NCBI GenBank assembly: GCA_019054805.1
Contig: JAHQIY010000003.1
Span: 3,906,001-3,970,000 of the forward strand
Direction of reading: 5' to 3'
Source: Brachionus manjavacas
Taxonomy: Eukaryota > Rotifera > Eurotatoria > Ploima > Brachionidae
DNA length: 64,000 nt
Notes under the pieces: generated by a model
What the model saw: only the letters and a program-made list of their open reading frames with translations
Databases searched by the model: none
Told to the model about the DNA's origin: nothing
Shown here: piece by piece, positions 22,633 to 32,944 of the stretch
How positions within the stretch are numbered: the first letter of the stretch is position 1
Layout of the letters: each line of letters begins with the position of its first letter
Made by a program: the position numbers and the translations under genes

Positions 22633-23752
22633 TTTATTTTCAAGAAATGTTTAAAATTAAAAAATCCGTTGTCATTTAATTGACAGGTAATTAGTTAATT
22701 AAAACTGAAAAAAAAAACAATTAATTAAAAACTTGAATTATTTATTTATTTCAAGAAACACCTCTTGGGTATTTATACCTTAAAGTACTGAAGCCAAATT
22801 TTTTAAATCAAATTTGACTACAAGAAAAAAATGAAAAATTATTAAAATTAAGTTAAAATATTTTCTTTAAAACTTTTATATGCTAAAACAAATTATCATC
22901 TTTTTTTTCTAAAACTATTTGTCATTTTTTATAATCAGAATTAGATACGAAAGAATAAAATTAGCTGGTACTAAATTTTTTTTATTTTATGTTTGTTATT
23001 TTTTATTCTTTTGAGCGTATATGTATTTAAATTTTACTATTTCTTAACTTTTTAAATAATCTTTTCTAAATTTTAACAATTTTAGCTGTGTTTGCTAAAA
23101 GAAATTGAAAGTCATTTATCTTATTCAATTAAATTGACTAGACTTATAATTCCTTTCTTAATTTTTTTGTTTTATTTCCAATTAAGCTTTGTTAAATTAA
23201 TTAAATTCAAAAATATAGATATTTAGTCCTTTTAGTAAACTAGAATAAATGGCTAAAAAATTTCCATATCCTTCTTACAAATTATCTTGTTTCGATCTTT
23301 TTCAAATTTTAGATACAATAATATAACAAAATATACAGTTTTTATTATTTATGTAATTTTTTTTAAATTATTTTAACAAATAAAATAAATGTTAAACTAA
23401 AACTTAATTTATTTTCATTTACATTGTTTTTTTTATATAAAGTTTAATTCAATTTTTCATAGGATTTAATAGTTAGGAAAAACTAGTAGTGGGCGGAAGG
23501 GTTTCTTTTTATGTCAGTAATGACCTCAATGTATTCGAAGTGAGAGAAATTGGTTCAATTATATATATTGATAAAGCATTATTTCTGATGCAGACTCTCT
23601 CTTGTTTGGCTGTATCTATTGGCCACCTTACTCAATTTATGAAGTGACTATATAATAAAAACGATTGTTCTTGCAAAAAACGTTTCTAGATGAAAAAAAT
23701 TATTCTGGTTTGATTATAGCTGGATACTTAAATTTTCCTAAAATCATATTTA
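22633..23752. other. AT-rich intergenic region between two mobile elements
   Basis: No gene recognised. A short stretch around 23480-23700 (gggcggaagggtttctttt; ctgtatctattggccacc) is less AT-rich and reads on the plus strand like an endonuclease fragment (LFGCIYWPPYS; IAGYLNFPKI), i.e. a LINE scrap. The rest is filler. Confidence 0.4.
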
Positions 23753-23943
23753 TTTATTGAATTGAATTAACCTCCTTTAAGGAGAAGTAAAAGAAAATAA
23801 AGATAAATAATTTTTTTTTTTTTTTTTTTTTTTAAATGAAAAATTATTACCTAAAAATAAAATTCCAAAAATAAAAAAGGAACATTAGTTCGAAAATAGA
23901 AAAAGGCATGAAAGTTAGAAAGCAAGATAATTTGGACCAAAAT

Positions 23944-25997
23944 TCATGAATTTCTTTTATTTTGAATTAGCTCATTTAGGAGAGTTTTGTAATGTTTTAA
24001 TTTTAAATTGCAAAGACATAACCAAATTGAATCAGATATACCATCATTAGAAATCAGATTAAACTTAAGATTTTCTTTAAGTTGGTTTATATTTACTGAA
24101 ATTTTTGAGGTTTCAATTTTAAAGTACTTAGAAATAAGTACTAAGTCGGAAGAAAAAGATTTATTAGAGGGGGGGTCACTTAGCATATATTTTAAAAATT
24201 GTGATGATAGATAATTATATTTAATTGTATCAATAAAAGTTAGTTTTGAAAATAGATAAAGTTCATCAAAGTTGAATAATTTTAGTACTTTTAAGACTCG
24301 TGACATGTGACAGTAGGCTTTTAAACCAAACATTTGTCTAATTAAGTTGTTTTGTAATTTATTTATTGAATCTTTTGTGGTCGAATTAAGAGTAAGAGCC
24401 TCAAGACCATATGTTTTGTATATAAATGATTTGAATTTAGGTGAAGAGGTAGGACTATTTTTAGGCAGAAGATATGAAATTCCAAAAAAGCTTCTCTGAA
24501 CTTTTTTAAAATTTATAACTGCCTGTGTATTAAGGTTAAGATTAGAATCTATAATGAATCCTAAGTATTTTAACTGATTTGCTTCTTCAAGTTCGGATCC
24601 ATTAAGGTGAAATACCGACTTAAATAATTGGGTGCCAAAGTTAACAACTTTTGTTTTATTAGGGTTAAATTTTATTCTCCATTTATTCCCATAAGATCCA
24701 CAAATATCTAAAAGCATTTGTAGATGGGAGTCAACTGGGCTTATTAAGATTATATCATCTGCGTAGACAATGATAGAAACATTAAGATTTTTATAAAGAG
24801 CTCCAAGCTCATTGTTAAGGCATTCTATTATAAGATCATCAATATATATGTTAAAAAGAAAAGAAGATAAAATAGCTCCTTGTTTTACACCAGTTTCAAT
24901 TTTAAAGGGTTTAGTTGTTAGATTATTTGGAAGAGATAAAACAGCTAGTGCTGAGTTATAATAAATCCTAAGCAATACCCAGTAGGAAGTATGCAGTCTC
25001 TTTAATAGTTTATAGAATAAGCCATCACGACATATTTTGTCAAAGGCCTTTTCTGCATCTAAAGATGCTATCCTACATCCAGAGCCTTTATTGATGTAGT
25101 TAAGAGTTGTTTCTTTTAATACAAAAATGGCATGGTTACATGAGGTTTTTTCTTAAAACCAAATTGGTTATTACTAACTTTGTAAAGATCAGGGGAGTTA
25201 ATTAGAATAAGTTTTTCTAGGATTTGAGCAAAGCAGTTTGAAATAGAAATAGGTCTTATATTGTTTAGATCATAGCTGTTTTTTAAATTGTCTTTTAGAA
25301 TAGGATTAATTTTTGAAGTATTAAGATTTTTTGGGATCTTATTGAATAGTAGAAGTTGGTTGAAGAATTCAAGTAGAATTTCATAAAAGCCAACAAAATT
25401 TACATTTTTTAAAAGGTTATAGGAGATTTTGTCAAAACCAGTTACTTTTGAGTTATCAAATTCTGATATTATTTTCTTTAGTTGAGATAGCTCAATAAAA
25501 GGCAGAGTATCAGGACGAGTGTAGTTCACAAATGTTTCATTCACATGTTTTTTAATATTTAGCTGATCACTTGAGAGAGAGGATTCATCCTCTTTGAATA
25601 AATTTAAGAAATGAGAAAAGAGTTTATCCGGTGGGAGGGTTATTTCTTTTCTAACATTTTTTTTATTTTTAGACTGTGCAAGTCTTTTCCAAAATCTATT
25701 CCTATCTTTTAAAGAGAAAAGACTTTCTATTTTTGCTTGCTCTTTTAATTCATTTAGATAAATTTGTTGTCGTAGAGCTCTTCTAAATTCTTTCTTTAAT
25801 TGTCTTCTTTTAGGTTCAAAGGAGGGATTCGTTTTTATTTTTTGATTGATGTCAATTAACTTATCTTTTATCAATTTTAGTTCATTATTGAACCAATTGT
25901 TTTTCTTTGGCTTCCTAGCTAAATTGGAGGAAAAGTAAATATTTTGATAGTCTAATTCTTCATTTGAGGCTTTAGAGATTGAGTCACATATTGATTT
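23944..25997 (-). pseudogene. Outer LINE: linker, reverse transcriptase and C-terminal domain
   Basis: The first open part (25997-25116) has the post-endonuclease linker KKNNWFNNELKLIKDKL, an RT N-terminus with VTGFDKISYNLLK, NNIRPISISNC and NQFGFKKK. A frameshift in an A-run around 25125-25150 leads to the second part, 25120-23944, with the A block ASLDAEKAFDKICRDGLFY, the B block GVKQGAILSSFLFNIYIDDL, the catalytic YADD (VYADDIILISP) and the thumb (NKTKVVNFG; LKYLGFIID). All catalytic aspartates are there. The copy appears young apart from the frameshift and the insertion upstream. Confidence 0.88.
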
Positions 25998-26422
25998 ATT
26001 ATTATTATTATTATTATTATTTATTATTTTTTAAAAAAATACATACACCTCATAGGCATTTAGTAAAAAAAGGTTCATTTATATATAAAAAAAAAGTATT
26101 TATATAAAAATTTAAGTCACTTTTAATAAAGCATTTAGCTTATTGTACAAATAAAAATAATTAGTTTTATTCAATATAAATTTTTGTATTAGATAAAAAT
26201 AGTATTTTACAGAATCAACTAAGCCCATGTTATTACATCTAAATAGGGAATTAACCAGTTCTACCATCGTATTTGGATCATAATCAAGACAGTTTACATA
26301 CAGTTTTTCTTCAACACTTTTGATTTGTTTACAAAAGGACGTATTGTCCCTGTCATAAACTTCATTTCCTTTTTTAATTTCATTAAAAACTTTCCAGCAT
26401 AAGCTATTATTTATAATTTGTT

Positions 26423-27721
26423 TTAAGAAAAAATTTTAAGTTTGTAGTAAATCTGTTTAATAGACTCTAGTTTGAGGGCTTCAAATAGAGGTCTTGTATG
26501 ACTATACTTACTTAAACCAATAGTTCGTTTAATTAAAATATTTTGTCTTGTGTCATATTCGGATAATTTCTTTTCAGTTAAAAAAACATTATCAAGATGA
26601 TACCTAAAAATTGATTGTGCATATTGTTTATACATAAATGATACAGTCATAGGGTTCATTAGTCTAGGTCTACATCCAAGCGAATATAGAGAATACATGC
26701 TCTTTTCCACCTTTTTCATTTTTTCATCCGCATAATCATTGCAAAAAAGTTGATTACCAATTGGTAAACCAAGATAAATGATTCCATTTTGTGTTGGTAT
26801 ACTATTTACACCCATTACAAAAGAATAATTATCTAAGCACTTTGTTTTCCGAGTAAGAATTACATACATTAAGCAGTTGATTGACATGATTTTCAATTGG
26901 AGATAAAATTATTATATCATCACAATATGCAATGACTGATAAGTTAAAATTTCTAATTTTAGCTCCAAGATTTAAATCGGTACATTGTTTTAAAAGATCA
27001 TTGATAAAAAAATTAAACAAATAGGGTGATAAAATTCCACCTTGTTTAACTCCTTCTGTAATTTGAAAATGTTGACTGGTTTTTAATATCAAAGTTTACA
27101 GCTATTTTTGAAATGTCATAATATTTGTATAAAATTCTCCAGATATCATTGTCAATAATGTTTCTTAGTTTGTAAAACAATCCGTCACGCCAAAGCTTGT
27201 CAAAAGCTTTACTTGCATCAAGACTGACTAGATGTAATTTTGAACCACCTTGTTTGTAGTGATTGATTACTTCGTTTACTAAGAAATAAGCATTTTTACA
27301 TGAACTGTTACGTTTATAACCGAATTGATTAGAATGTATATCTTTAATAAAAGTCAACTTGCTAAGTAATAGAGATTCGAAGATGGTTGATAAGGCAGAC
27401 GATACAGAGATTGGTCTAAAATCAGTAGGTGTTTCTAGTTTGCCTTTTTTTGGAATAGGTGTGACTAAAGCGAAATTAAAATTTTCAGGTAGATAACCTA
27501 TATTTATGCATTGATTGAAAAACCATGACAAAAGAACTAATAAATTGTTACACATACCGAAAATATTAAATTCATTACAAATTTTATCAATACCTGATGT
27601 TTTATCACGACCTAGTTTAGATATAGTTGTTTTTAGATAATTTACGTCAAAAATAGTAGAAAAGTTTTTATTATCAATATTATTATTCCACTGTTTAACT
27701 TCATTCTTAATTTTAATTTGT
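26423..27721 (-). pseudogene. Inner LINE reverse transcriptase, frameshifted
   Basis: Minus-strand pieces: 27720-27070 carries KTSGIDKICNEF, ALVTPIPKKG, TDFRPISVSSALS, NQFGYKRNSSC and the A block LVSLDASKAFDKLWRDGLF. 27092-26829 carries GVKQGGILSPYLFNFFINDL and the catalytic block IAYCDDIIILSP. 26896-26423 carries the thumb (NGIIYLGLPIGN) and a C-terminal piece with RTIGLSKYSHTRPLFEALK. Frameshifts occur near 27080 and 26850. YCDD replaces the usual YADD or FADD. Compared with the outer LINE, roughly 80 residues between linker and RT are missing at about 27722, an internal deletion. Confidence 0.85.
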
Positions 27722-28843
27722 TCAAGACAATTCTAAACAATTTGGAGTAAGCTGCAATTGTTCGTACAATTCTAAGTTTTTATTTTTGAGCTCGTTTAAT
27801 TCTTCATTGTCCGTAATCCAGGGTTTAAACCTTCTCCTATATGTTTTAAGCCTTTTACATGTTATTTTTTCACTTTTTCTAGCTGATTGTAGCAAAATAT
27901 TTGGAAGTTCTTGGTGAACTTTATCTAACAATTTAATTATGTCATCTTGATTATTATTTTGTTGTTCTGTTACATAAACAAGCAGACTGTTTAAGTTTGT
28001 AGAAACTTCATTCTTATAATGTTCAATAAAGTCTTTGTTTTTCCAGTTAAAATTGTGAAATTTTCTTGGAATATTGCACAATTTATCTTCAACGTCTTTA
28101 ATTAAATTTAAATCATCGAAAAGTTCACAAATGATCGGATTATGATCACTCATATTTATCGAGACATCATTAAATATGAAACACCTATTAACTTTATTTC
28201 GATTATTTTCAAAATAAAGGAAATGATCGATTATTGAAAAATAAGTTTGTTGATTTTTTTTGTTTTTTATATACGAGAACGAGATATCTTGTTTAAATTC
28301 TGATACTCCATCCACAAGAGCATTATCCGATACAAATGTTTTAAAAAGTTTATCGAATCTTTTGTTACGTTTAAGATCACAATTCCAGTCACCAAGCAAA
28401 ATTGTCTGAGACCGTTCTTCCGAGTCGAGTATATCTTCGATCGCAGATAAAGAAGACTTGAATTCAGCTATACTGTCTTGACTTCCATTATCGAAAGCCA
28501 GCCATACACCAACTAGATTGAAAGCCGCTCCATGACCACTTCTTACCTCTATTACCGAAAAGAAATCGTGATCGAAATTGAAAGATAAAATCTCAAATTC
28601 TTTCCTGATAAGCCAGCATTTTCCACCATAAGGGCGACCTTTACGAGGATTCGATAAACTCATTTGCATACTTGATTGAAAAATAATCTTGTAATCTGGA
28701 TATCTGTCATTTATTAGATTCTGTTCTTCCGTATATAACCAATGTTCACATAAAAATATAATGTCCGATTTAATTTCAATTAGTTTATCAATCATTAATT
28801 TGTTCACTTTAAAATTCTGACAATTGTAAGAAGAGATTATCAT
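27722..28843 (-). pseudogene. Inner LINE apurinic-type endonuclease and linker
   Basis: The 373-codon open frame starts MIISSYNCQN. It has the endonuclease blocks SYNCQN, LCEHWL, RPYGGKCW, LLGDWNCDLKR (catalytic Asp/Asn) and the C-terminal IDHFLYF and MSDHNPIICEL (the SDH motif). The linker ends at FKPWITDNEELNELKNKN. This enzyme nicks target DNA to prime reverse transcription. The frame stops at 27722 where an internal deletion and frameshift separate it from the RT. Confidence 0.88.
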
Positions 28844-28940
28844 TATTCCATATTATTTGTATTTATATCGACTTCGCGTTGATCACCGCCATTATTTGCT
28901 ATTTTAGCATTTGATATTTTAGCATTAGCATTTGATGATA

Positions 28941-29915
28941 TTAAAAGAGATCAACATGCTCTTGTGCATTAAAAAAAGGTTTCGAGGGATCAGTGTAATC
29001 GAGACAAGAAATAAAAAAATGATAAGATAAATTATTATTATAGAATTCAAATACTTCAGAAATTTCAAGTTTTAGTCTGGGTTGGACTTTAGGCTTAAAA
29101 TATAGAGATTCAGTCTCACAGTGGAGATTTTCATATGTAACATCTAATTTAAGGGCGAGGTGATCACTAAGATTTCCCAAGTCACTTAAAAGGTTACATT
29201 GAATAGATTTTAAGATATTCCCTTGATCTGAGACTAAAATATGGTCAAGGTTAGCATAATATGGGGGGGAATTTTTTTTATACTTTGTATAGGTATACGA
29301 AGTAAATTGTGTGTTTAATGAGTCCAGTAGGACCAGGTCTTTATCATGTATAAAATTGTACAGTAGAGAATCTAACTTATTTATATTTGAAGATTTTTGA
29401 CAAGTGAGCCTGAATGGATCTGCATTGAAGTCACCTATTATGAACATTGGAATATTTTTGTCTTTAAAAAATTTCATGTGAGCTATTAAGATTGATAGAG
29501 TAGTCTCATATAAAGCTATCGAATCAACCTTATTCTTATTATTATAAAAGGGCATATAAACCCCAAAAATTACAAATTCTTGACCTTTGATTTTCAAATG
29601 GACATAGCTCGAATGTCTATTAAAAAAGTCACTTTCAATCAAATCACAAGAGTCGTCAAGAAACCAACATTGGCCACCATAAGGTCGCCCTGAAGATTTA
29701 CCTAAATAATCAGGCATATCCGACTGATAGAGTGGAGTATTTTTATGATACCTAGATGAAGCTATATCCTTTATAATATGAAATTCATTTTTTTTGGTCC
29801 ATAATTCATTCAGATAGCAAATACTCGAAATATTAACTAAATGATTACAATAAGATAAATTTGATTTTAAATTATAACAATTAAGAAAAGAAATAGAAAA
29901 AGAATTTAGAGGCAT
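28941..29915 (-). pseudogene. Outer LINE endonuclease domain (3'-truncated by the inner LINE)
   Basis: The start MPLNSFSISFLNC (ATG at 29915) lies 14 nt after the ORF1 stop. Endonuclease blocks: SFLNCYNLKS, CYLNELW, RPYGGQCW, FIIGDFNADPF, LDHILVSD and LSDHLALKLDV. The frame ends at a stop made at the inner-LINE junction (28941), after QEHVDLF. The same RPYGG-x-CW block occurs in the inner LINE, so both belong to one clade. Confidence 0.85.
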
Positions 29916-29928
29916 AATAATTACGTAA

Positions 29929-30882
29929 CTATTGATTAGGAGTATTGCTCGTATTTGCTTCAGATGAAGATTGTGTATTTTCATTTGTTCCACTTGAGGA
30001 GGGTTGGGCATTTGAGGATGTTGATATCGTGTATCGATGGCGTAATGCAAATGGTTTATGGTATCGATTAATTACAGCACCTCTCGGCCAGTTATTTTTG
30101 TCTTTAATTTTTTCAAGATCGAACACACTAATGGAAAATTTAAATGATTTAAATAAACCATGAGTTGTTGTGATTTGTTCAAAATTGGAGTATTGTACAA
30201 TTGAATGAACTGCTTTTTTCACATTTTCTATCGACTCTTCATTAGAGATGCGTCCAAGGTTTATTTCTACAGTACGTTCACAAGATTTTAACCCGGTTAT
30301 ATTACCTTGACCAGATGTTTTTACATATGTTTCAATTGATGATTTTTTTGCCTTTTTTCGTGGGCCAGCTACTTTATATTGGTTTTCTCTACTGTTTTCT
30401 ATGGGTTTAGAAGAGCTATCAGGTTGCGATGAATCAAAGGATCGAATACTTTTTTGGTTAAATGGCTGAGTATTTGGTCTGATTGGGAAAGCCGAGCTAG
30501 AGCTGTTGTTTATAGACAGGGTCGGAGTATGGTGAGTTTTTTGGATTTTGTTTCCATTTTGATTGGAATTGGTTTTCGATGCTAGATCGTGTGGTGCAGA
30601 CCTTTTCTGTGATCGCGGAGTGTTGTTTGTTTTAGATGAACTTGAATTTATAGCATGTGCAAATGAGTGGTATACTTGCTGAGTAGTATTTTTTTCTGAT
30701 GTGGACTGATTACTGATTAGTGGCAAGTTTGGAAAGTCACTTGGGAAATTGCTTAATGTTGTTTGGATTTGTTTGAGAATAAGATTGTTTGTTTCAACAA
30801 CTGATTTCAAGGTTTTGTTCTCGTTTAGCAGGTTTTCAATTTGAGAAGATTGGATTTTGACCATTTCAATCAACGACTTCAT
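29929..30882 (-). CDS. Outer LINE ORF1 (nucleic-acid-binding, gag-like)
   Basis: Open frame of up to 317 codons. The N-terminus (MKSLIEMVKIQSSQIENLLN…) has heptad leucines and is a likely coiled coil. A long Ser/Asn/Gln-rich middle follows, with basic clusters (GPRKKAKK). The C-terminal third has a folded domain ending KIKDKNNWPRGAVINRY, the WP-x-G motif seen in ORF1 proteins of several aquatic-animal LINEs. The frame likely continues upstream: acidic HPLDEDDLNDIYTEIEDV precedes the methionine. No zinc knuckle is present. Possible role: RNA-binding chaperone of the retrotransposon particle. Confidence 0.7.
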   Translation of the reverse strand: MKSLIEMVKIQSSQIENLLNENKTLKSVVETNNLILKQIQTTLSNFPSDFPNLPLISNQSTSEKNTTQQVYHSFAHAINSSSSKTNNTPRSQKRSAPHDLASKTNSNQNGNKIQKTHHTPTLSINNSSSSAFPIRPNTQPFNQKSIRSFDSSQPDSSSKPIENSRENQYKVAGPRKKAKKSSIETYVKTSGQGNITGLKSCERTVEINLGRISNEESIENVKKAVHSIVQYSNFEQITTTHGLFKSFKFSISVFDLEKIKDKNNWPRGAVINRYHKPFALRHRYTISTSSNAQPSSSGTNENTQSSSEANTSNTPNQ

Positions 30883-31184
30883 TTGGTTTTTTGTACGTTT
30901 AACATCTAAATGAACGTCTTCAATTTCAGTGTATATGTCATTTAGGTCGTCCTCGTCAAGAGGATGAGTGTTTTGAGTTTTTTTGTAGACTACAAGAAAA
31001 TCAGTTTAAGAAACATTATTGTTGAGAGATAAGTGCGTAATAGCGTAAATGTCCTTCGAGAGCGAATTTAGACTCGAAATCGATCTAAGCATAAAAGAGC
31101 CCTGGAGGCTGTGGTGTGCAAGAAGTTGAAACGATAGTTCCAACTTCTTAGATGCTTTATCATTTCGATTTGGAGTTGTTTAAA

Positions 31185-31376
31185 TCATTCAGTTAAGTCA
31201 TTTTGAGGAATTCTTGCAAATTGATCAAGTCTTGAGGCATAAAATGAGGTTAACTCCGATTTACATTGATCATCCAACGACCTTAATGCGAACTGGGATA
31301 AATAAAATAGGCATTCAGGTTCAGAGTGGGATGGAACAGATTCATTCACTTGCTGAGATTGTTCCATCGTAACCAC
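31185..31376 (-). pseudogene. Outer LINE 5' open frame (ORF1 N-terminal piece?)
   Basis: 63 codons starting MVTMEQSQQVNES and ending at a stop at 31185. It sits at the 5' end of the outer LINE. An intron-like acceptor (tgattttcttgtag on the minus strand, near 31000) lies between this frame and ORF1. It could be the N-terminus of ORF1 separated by frameshift, or a small unrelated ORF. No domain recognised. Confidence 0.35.
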
Positions 31377-31390
31377 ACCTTTTTAATTTA

Positions 31391-31924
31391 GTTAAAATCT
31401 TAGTTTGTCACGTGATGACGCTATTTATGATAAAACAAATCAGAAAATTTTAAATTTAAATATTGAATAATTCTATGGAAAATTGCATGGCAATTGAAAG
31501 TTTTGATAATTCTGGCATTATAAGTTCTTTATTATTAGAAGATTTGGAGAAATTTCTGAGTCCAGTATGCGCACGAACCAACTTTTGGCAACAGAATTCC
31601 AGACGCGATTATTCCAGATAGCTTAGATAGAATTTATACCCAAAACAAAACAAGTTAATAAAATTTTGTATAATAAAGGAAATCACATATATTTGAATGA
31701 GTAACAAATAAAAAACCCAATGTGGTTAAACAAAGATATTAAAAAAGTGAAGCTTTTTACTAAAAGAAAAATTTAGTTCCATAGAATGCTTAATTATAAA
31801 AAAATTTGCTTTATGCAGTAAAATAGGTTTGCAAAATAATCTGCAATTTTCTGCATTTTGCACGCCATTAAAAAGTATTCTAATCAACTGTGCAAGTACA
31901 TTGTAGAGTTTTGGCAGTCATTTA
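31391..31924 (+). other. Short LINE linker relic in AT-rich DNA
   Basis: At 31714-31780 the plus strand reads NPMWLNKDIKKVKLFTKRKI, the endonuclease-RT linker of CR1/L2-like LINEs (compare KKPLWLKKKL at 9303). No other LINE part remains. The rest of the stretch is unassigned. Confidence 0.45.
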
Positions 31925-32180
31925 CAGTATTGTACACTTTACTCAGACTCTCCGAGACTTTCAGAAAAGTTCGAGTTAACCGGTTACAATCAAAAAACAT
32001 TTAAAAATCATTTTAAGAAGTATATTTTATTAACAAAAACAAGTCAGTAAAAATGATATAACGAAAAAAAAATAATTAAATTGTAAAATATCAGCTAAAT
32101 TTAAGTTGCTTTTTTCATTTGTTTCTAAACTATTTTCTATTTATTGCAAGTACTTGAGGAATTGCTGGTTATTGTAAGCC

Positions 32181-32210
32181 GCGAGCTGTATGTATAAATA
32201 CAGCTTGCGC
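32181..32210. repeat. Stable hairpin inside the pogo-like element
   Basis: GCGAGCTGTAT at 32181-32191 pairs with ATACAGCTTGC (one G-T pair), with a 6-nt loop. It lies in the 3' part of the element. It could be part of an older LINE tail or have a role in the transposon. No further support. Confidence 0.5.
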
Positions 32211-32659
32211 TTCATAAAATAAAAAAGGAGATTCTTGTTTTCGAAAATAAAAAGTTGCTATACATAAAATATCTTTTTTGTTATAATCCTCCTCCCCTAC
32301 CCCCTAGTTTCACATTATCTTCAGGTTTGAACTGATAATAGTCGCGAATTTTTGATATAAATGATCGCAATGAGATAGGTTTAAATAAATGACAAAGAAA
32401 TAACAAAGGGTGACATTATCGATTTGTTGAGAGCAAACATTTTTTTTTTAAGAGTTGATTATGAGATATAAAAAATTTGAGCGATGATATTAATTAGTTA
32501 CGCTGTTAAATAGGATACCAATTAAATTAAATATTGATAGTATTTGTTGTGGAGTCTTCGGCTATGTTGGTTTGGTGGGGTGGGATGTGGAAGATGACGA
32601 CAATTAGGACTGCAACTCTCTAAGAAGTTTCCTGATCAAAAATCTTAATTTCGCTTAAA

Positions 32660-32930
32660 ATGTTAAGATAAGCATTCTTTGTATTCAAAGTCAATTGAAT
32701 CTTCGTTATCACAATCACTATTTGAATCATCTTCAATTTAAAACCAGATTTTTTAGTTCTCGCCTCTTTAAACCAAATTAAAAGAGCTGTTTCTATTTCC
32801 TCATACTAAGATACACGTATTTTTACTCTCTTAGAGTCAGGATTCACCTCGTACTCTTCTATTATTTCAATTTAAGCAAGCAAAGACGGTATTTTTTTAC
32901 GTTAAAATCACGGCAAATTTCTTTTTAATA
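32660..32930 (-). pseudogene. Pogo-type transposase remnants (HTH and acidic tail)
   Basis: On the minus strand, CRDFNVKKYR (about 32910) resembles the first helix-turn-helix of pogo/Tigger proteins; a CENP-B-type HTH follows (YEEIETALLIWFKEARTKKS, about 32800-32745). The sequence then jumps to the acidic C-terminus EDDSNSDCDNEDSIDFEYKE, stop at about 32665. The whole DDE domain is deleted. The same acidic ending is seen in the intact Tigger at 20941. Confidence 0.6.
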
Positions 32931-32944
32931 ATTGTTATTTTTAT

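Larger units (their letters stand above)
25990..28940 (-). mobile_element. Inner LINE inserted into the outer LINE
   Basis: A second non-LTR element in the same orientation sits inside the outer LINE. Its 5' end (about 28935) is within the last codons of an ORF1 (…NTNNME, stop), so it is 5'-truncated. ORF2 starts at an ATG that overlaps that ORF1 stop (ATGGAATAATG). Its 3' end is an (AAT)n tract at 25996-26030, the expected tail, after which outer-element coding sequence resumes. Clear target-site duplications were not identified. It is related to but distinct from the outer LINE. Confidence 0.82.
23753..31390 (-). mobile_element. Outer non-LTR retrotransposon, split by an inner LINE
   Basis: Minus-strand order: 5' region and ORF1 (31376-29929), endonuclease (29915-28941), then after the inner LINE (28940-25998) the linker, RT and C-terminal region (25997-23944), a 3'UTR with a ~24-bp A run, a hairpin CTCCTTAAAGGAG (about 23772-23784) and a tail TTCAATAAATAAATA near 23755. 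The endonuclease ends in the same place of its domain where the RT side resumes, as judged by comparison with the homologous uninterrupted stretch of the inner LINE. So the two halves are parts of one element. At ~4.7 kb without the insert it is close to full length. The RT has one frameshift in an A-run. Confidence 0.82.

Noticed and set aside
31185..31376. Independent small host gene
   Set aside because: Orientation and position at the 5' end of the outer LINE make a retrotransposon ORF more likely.
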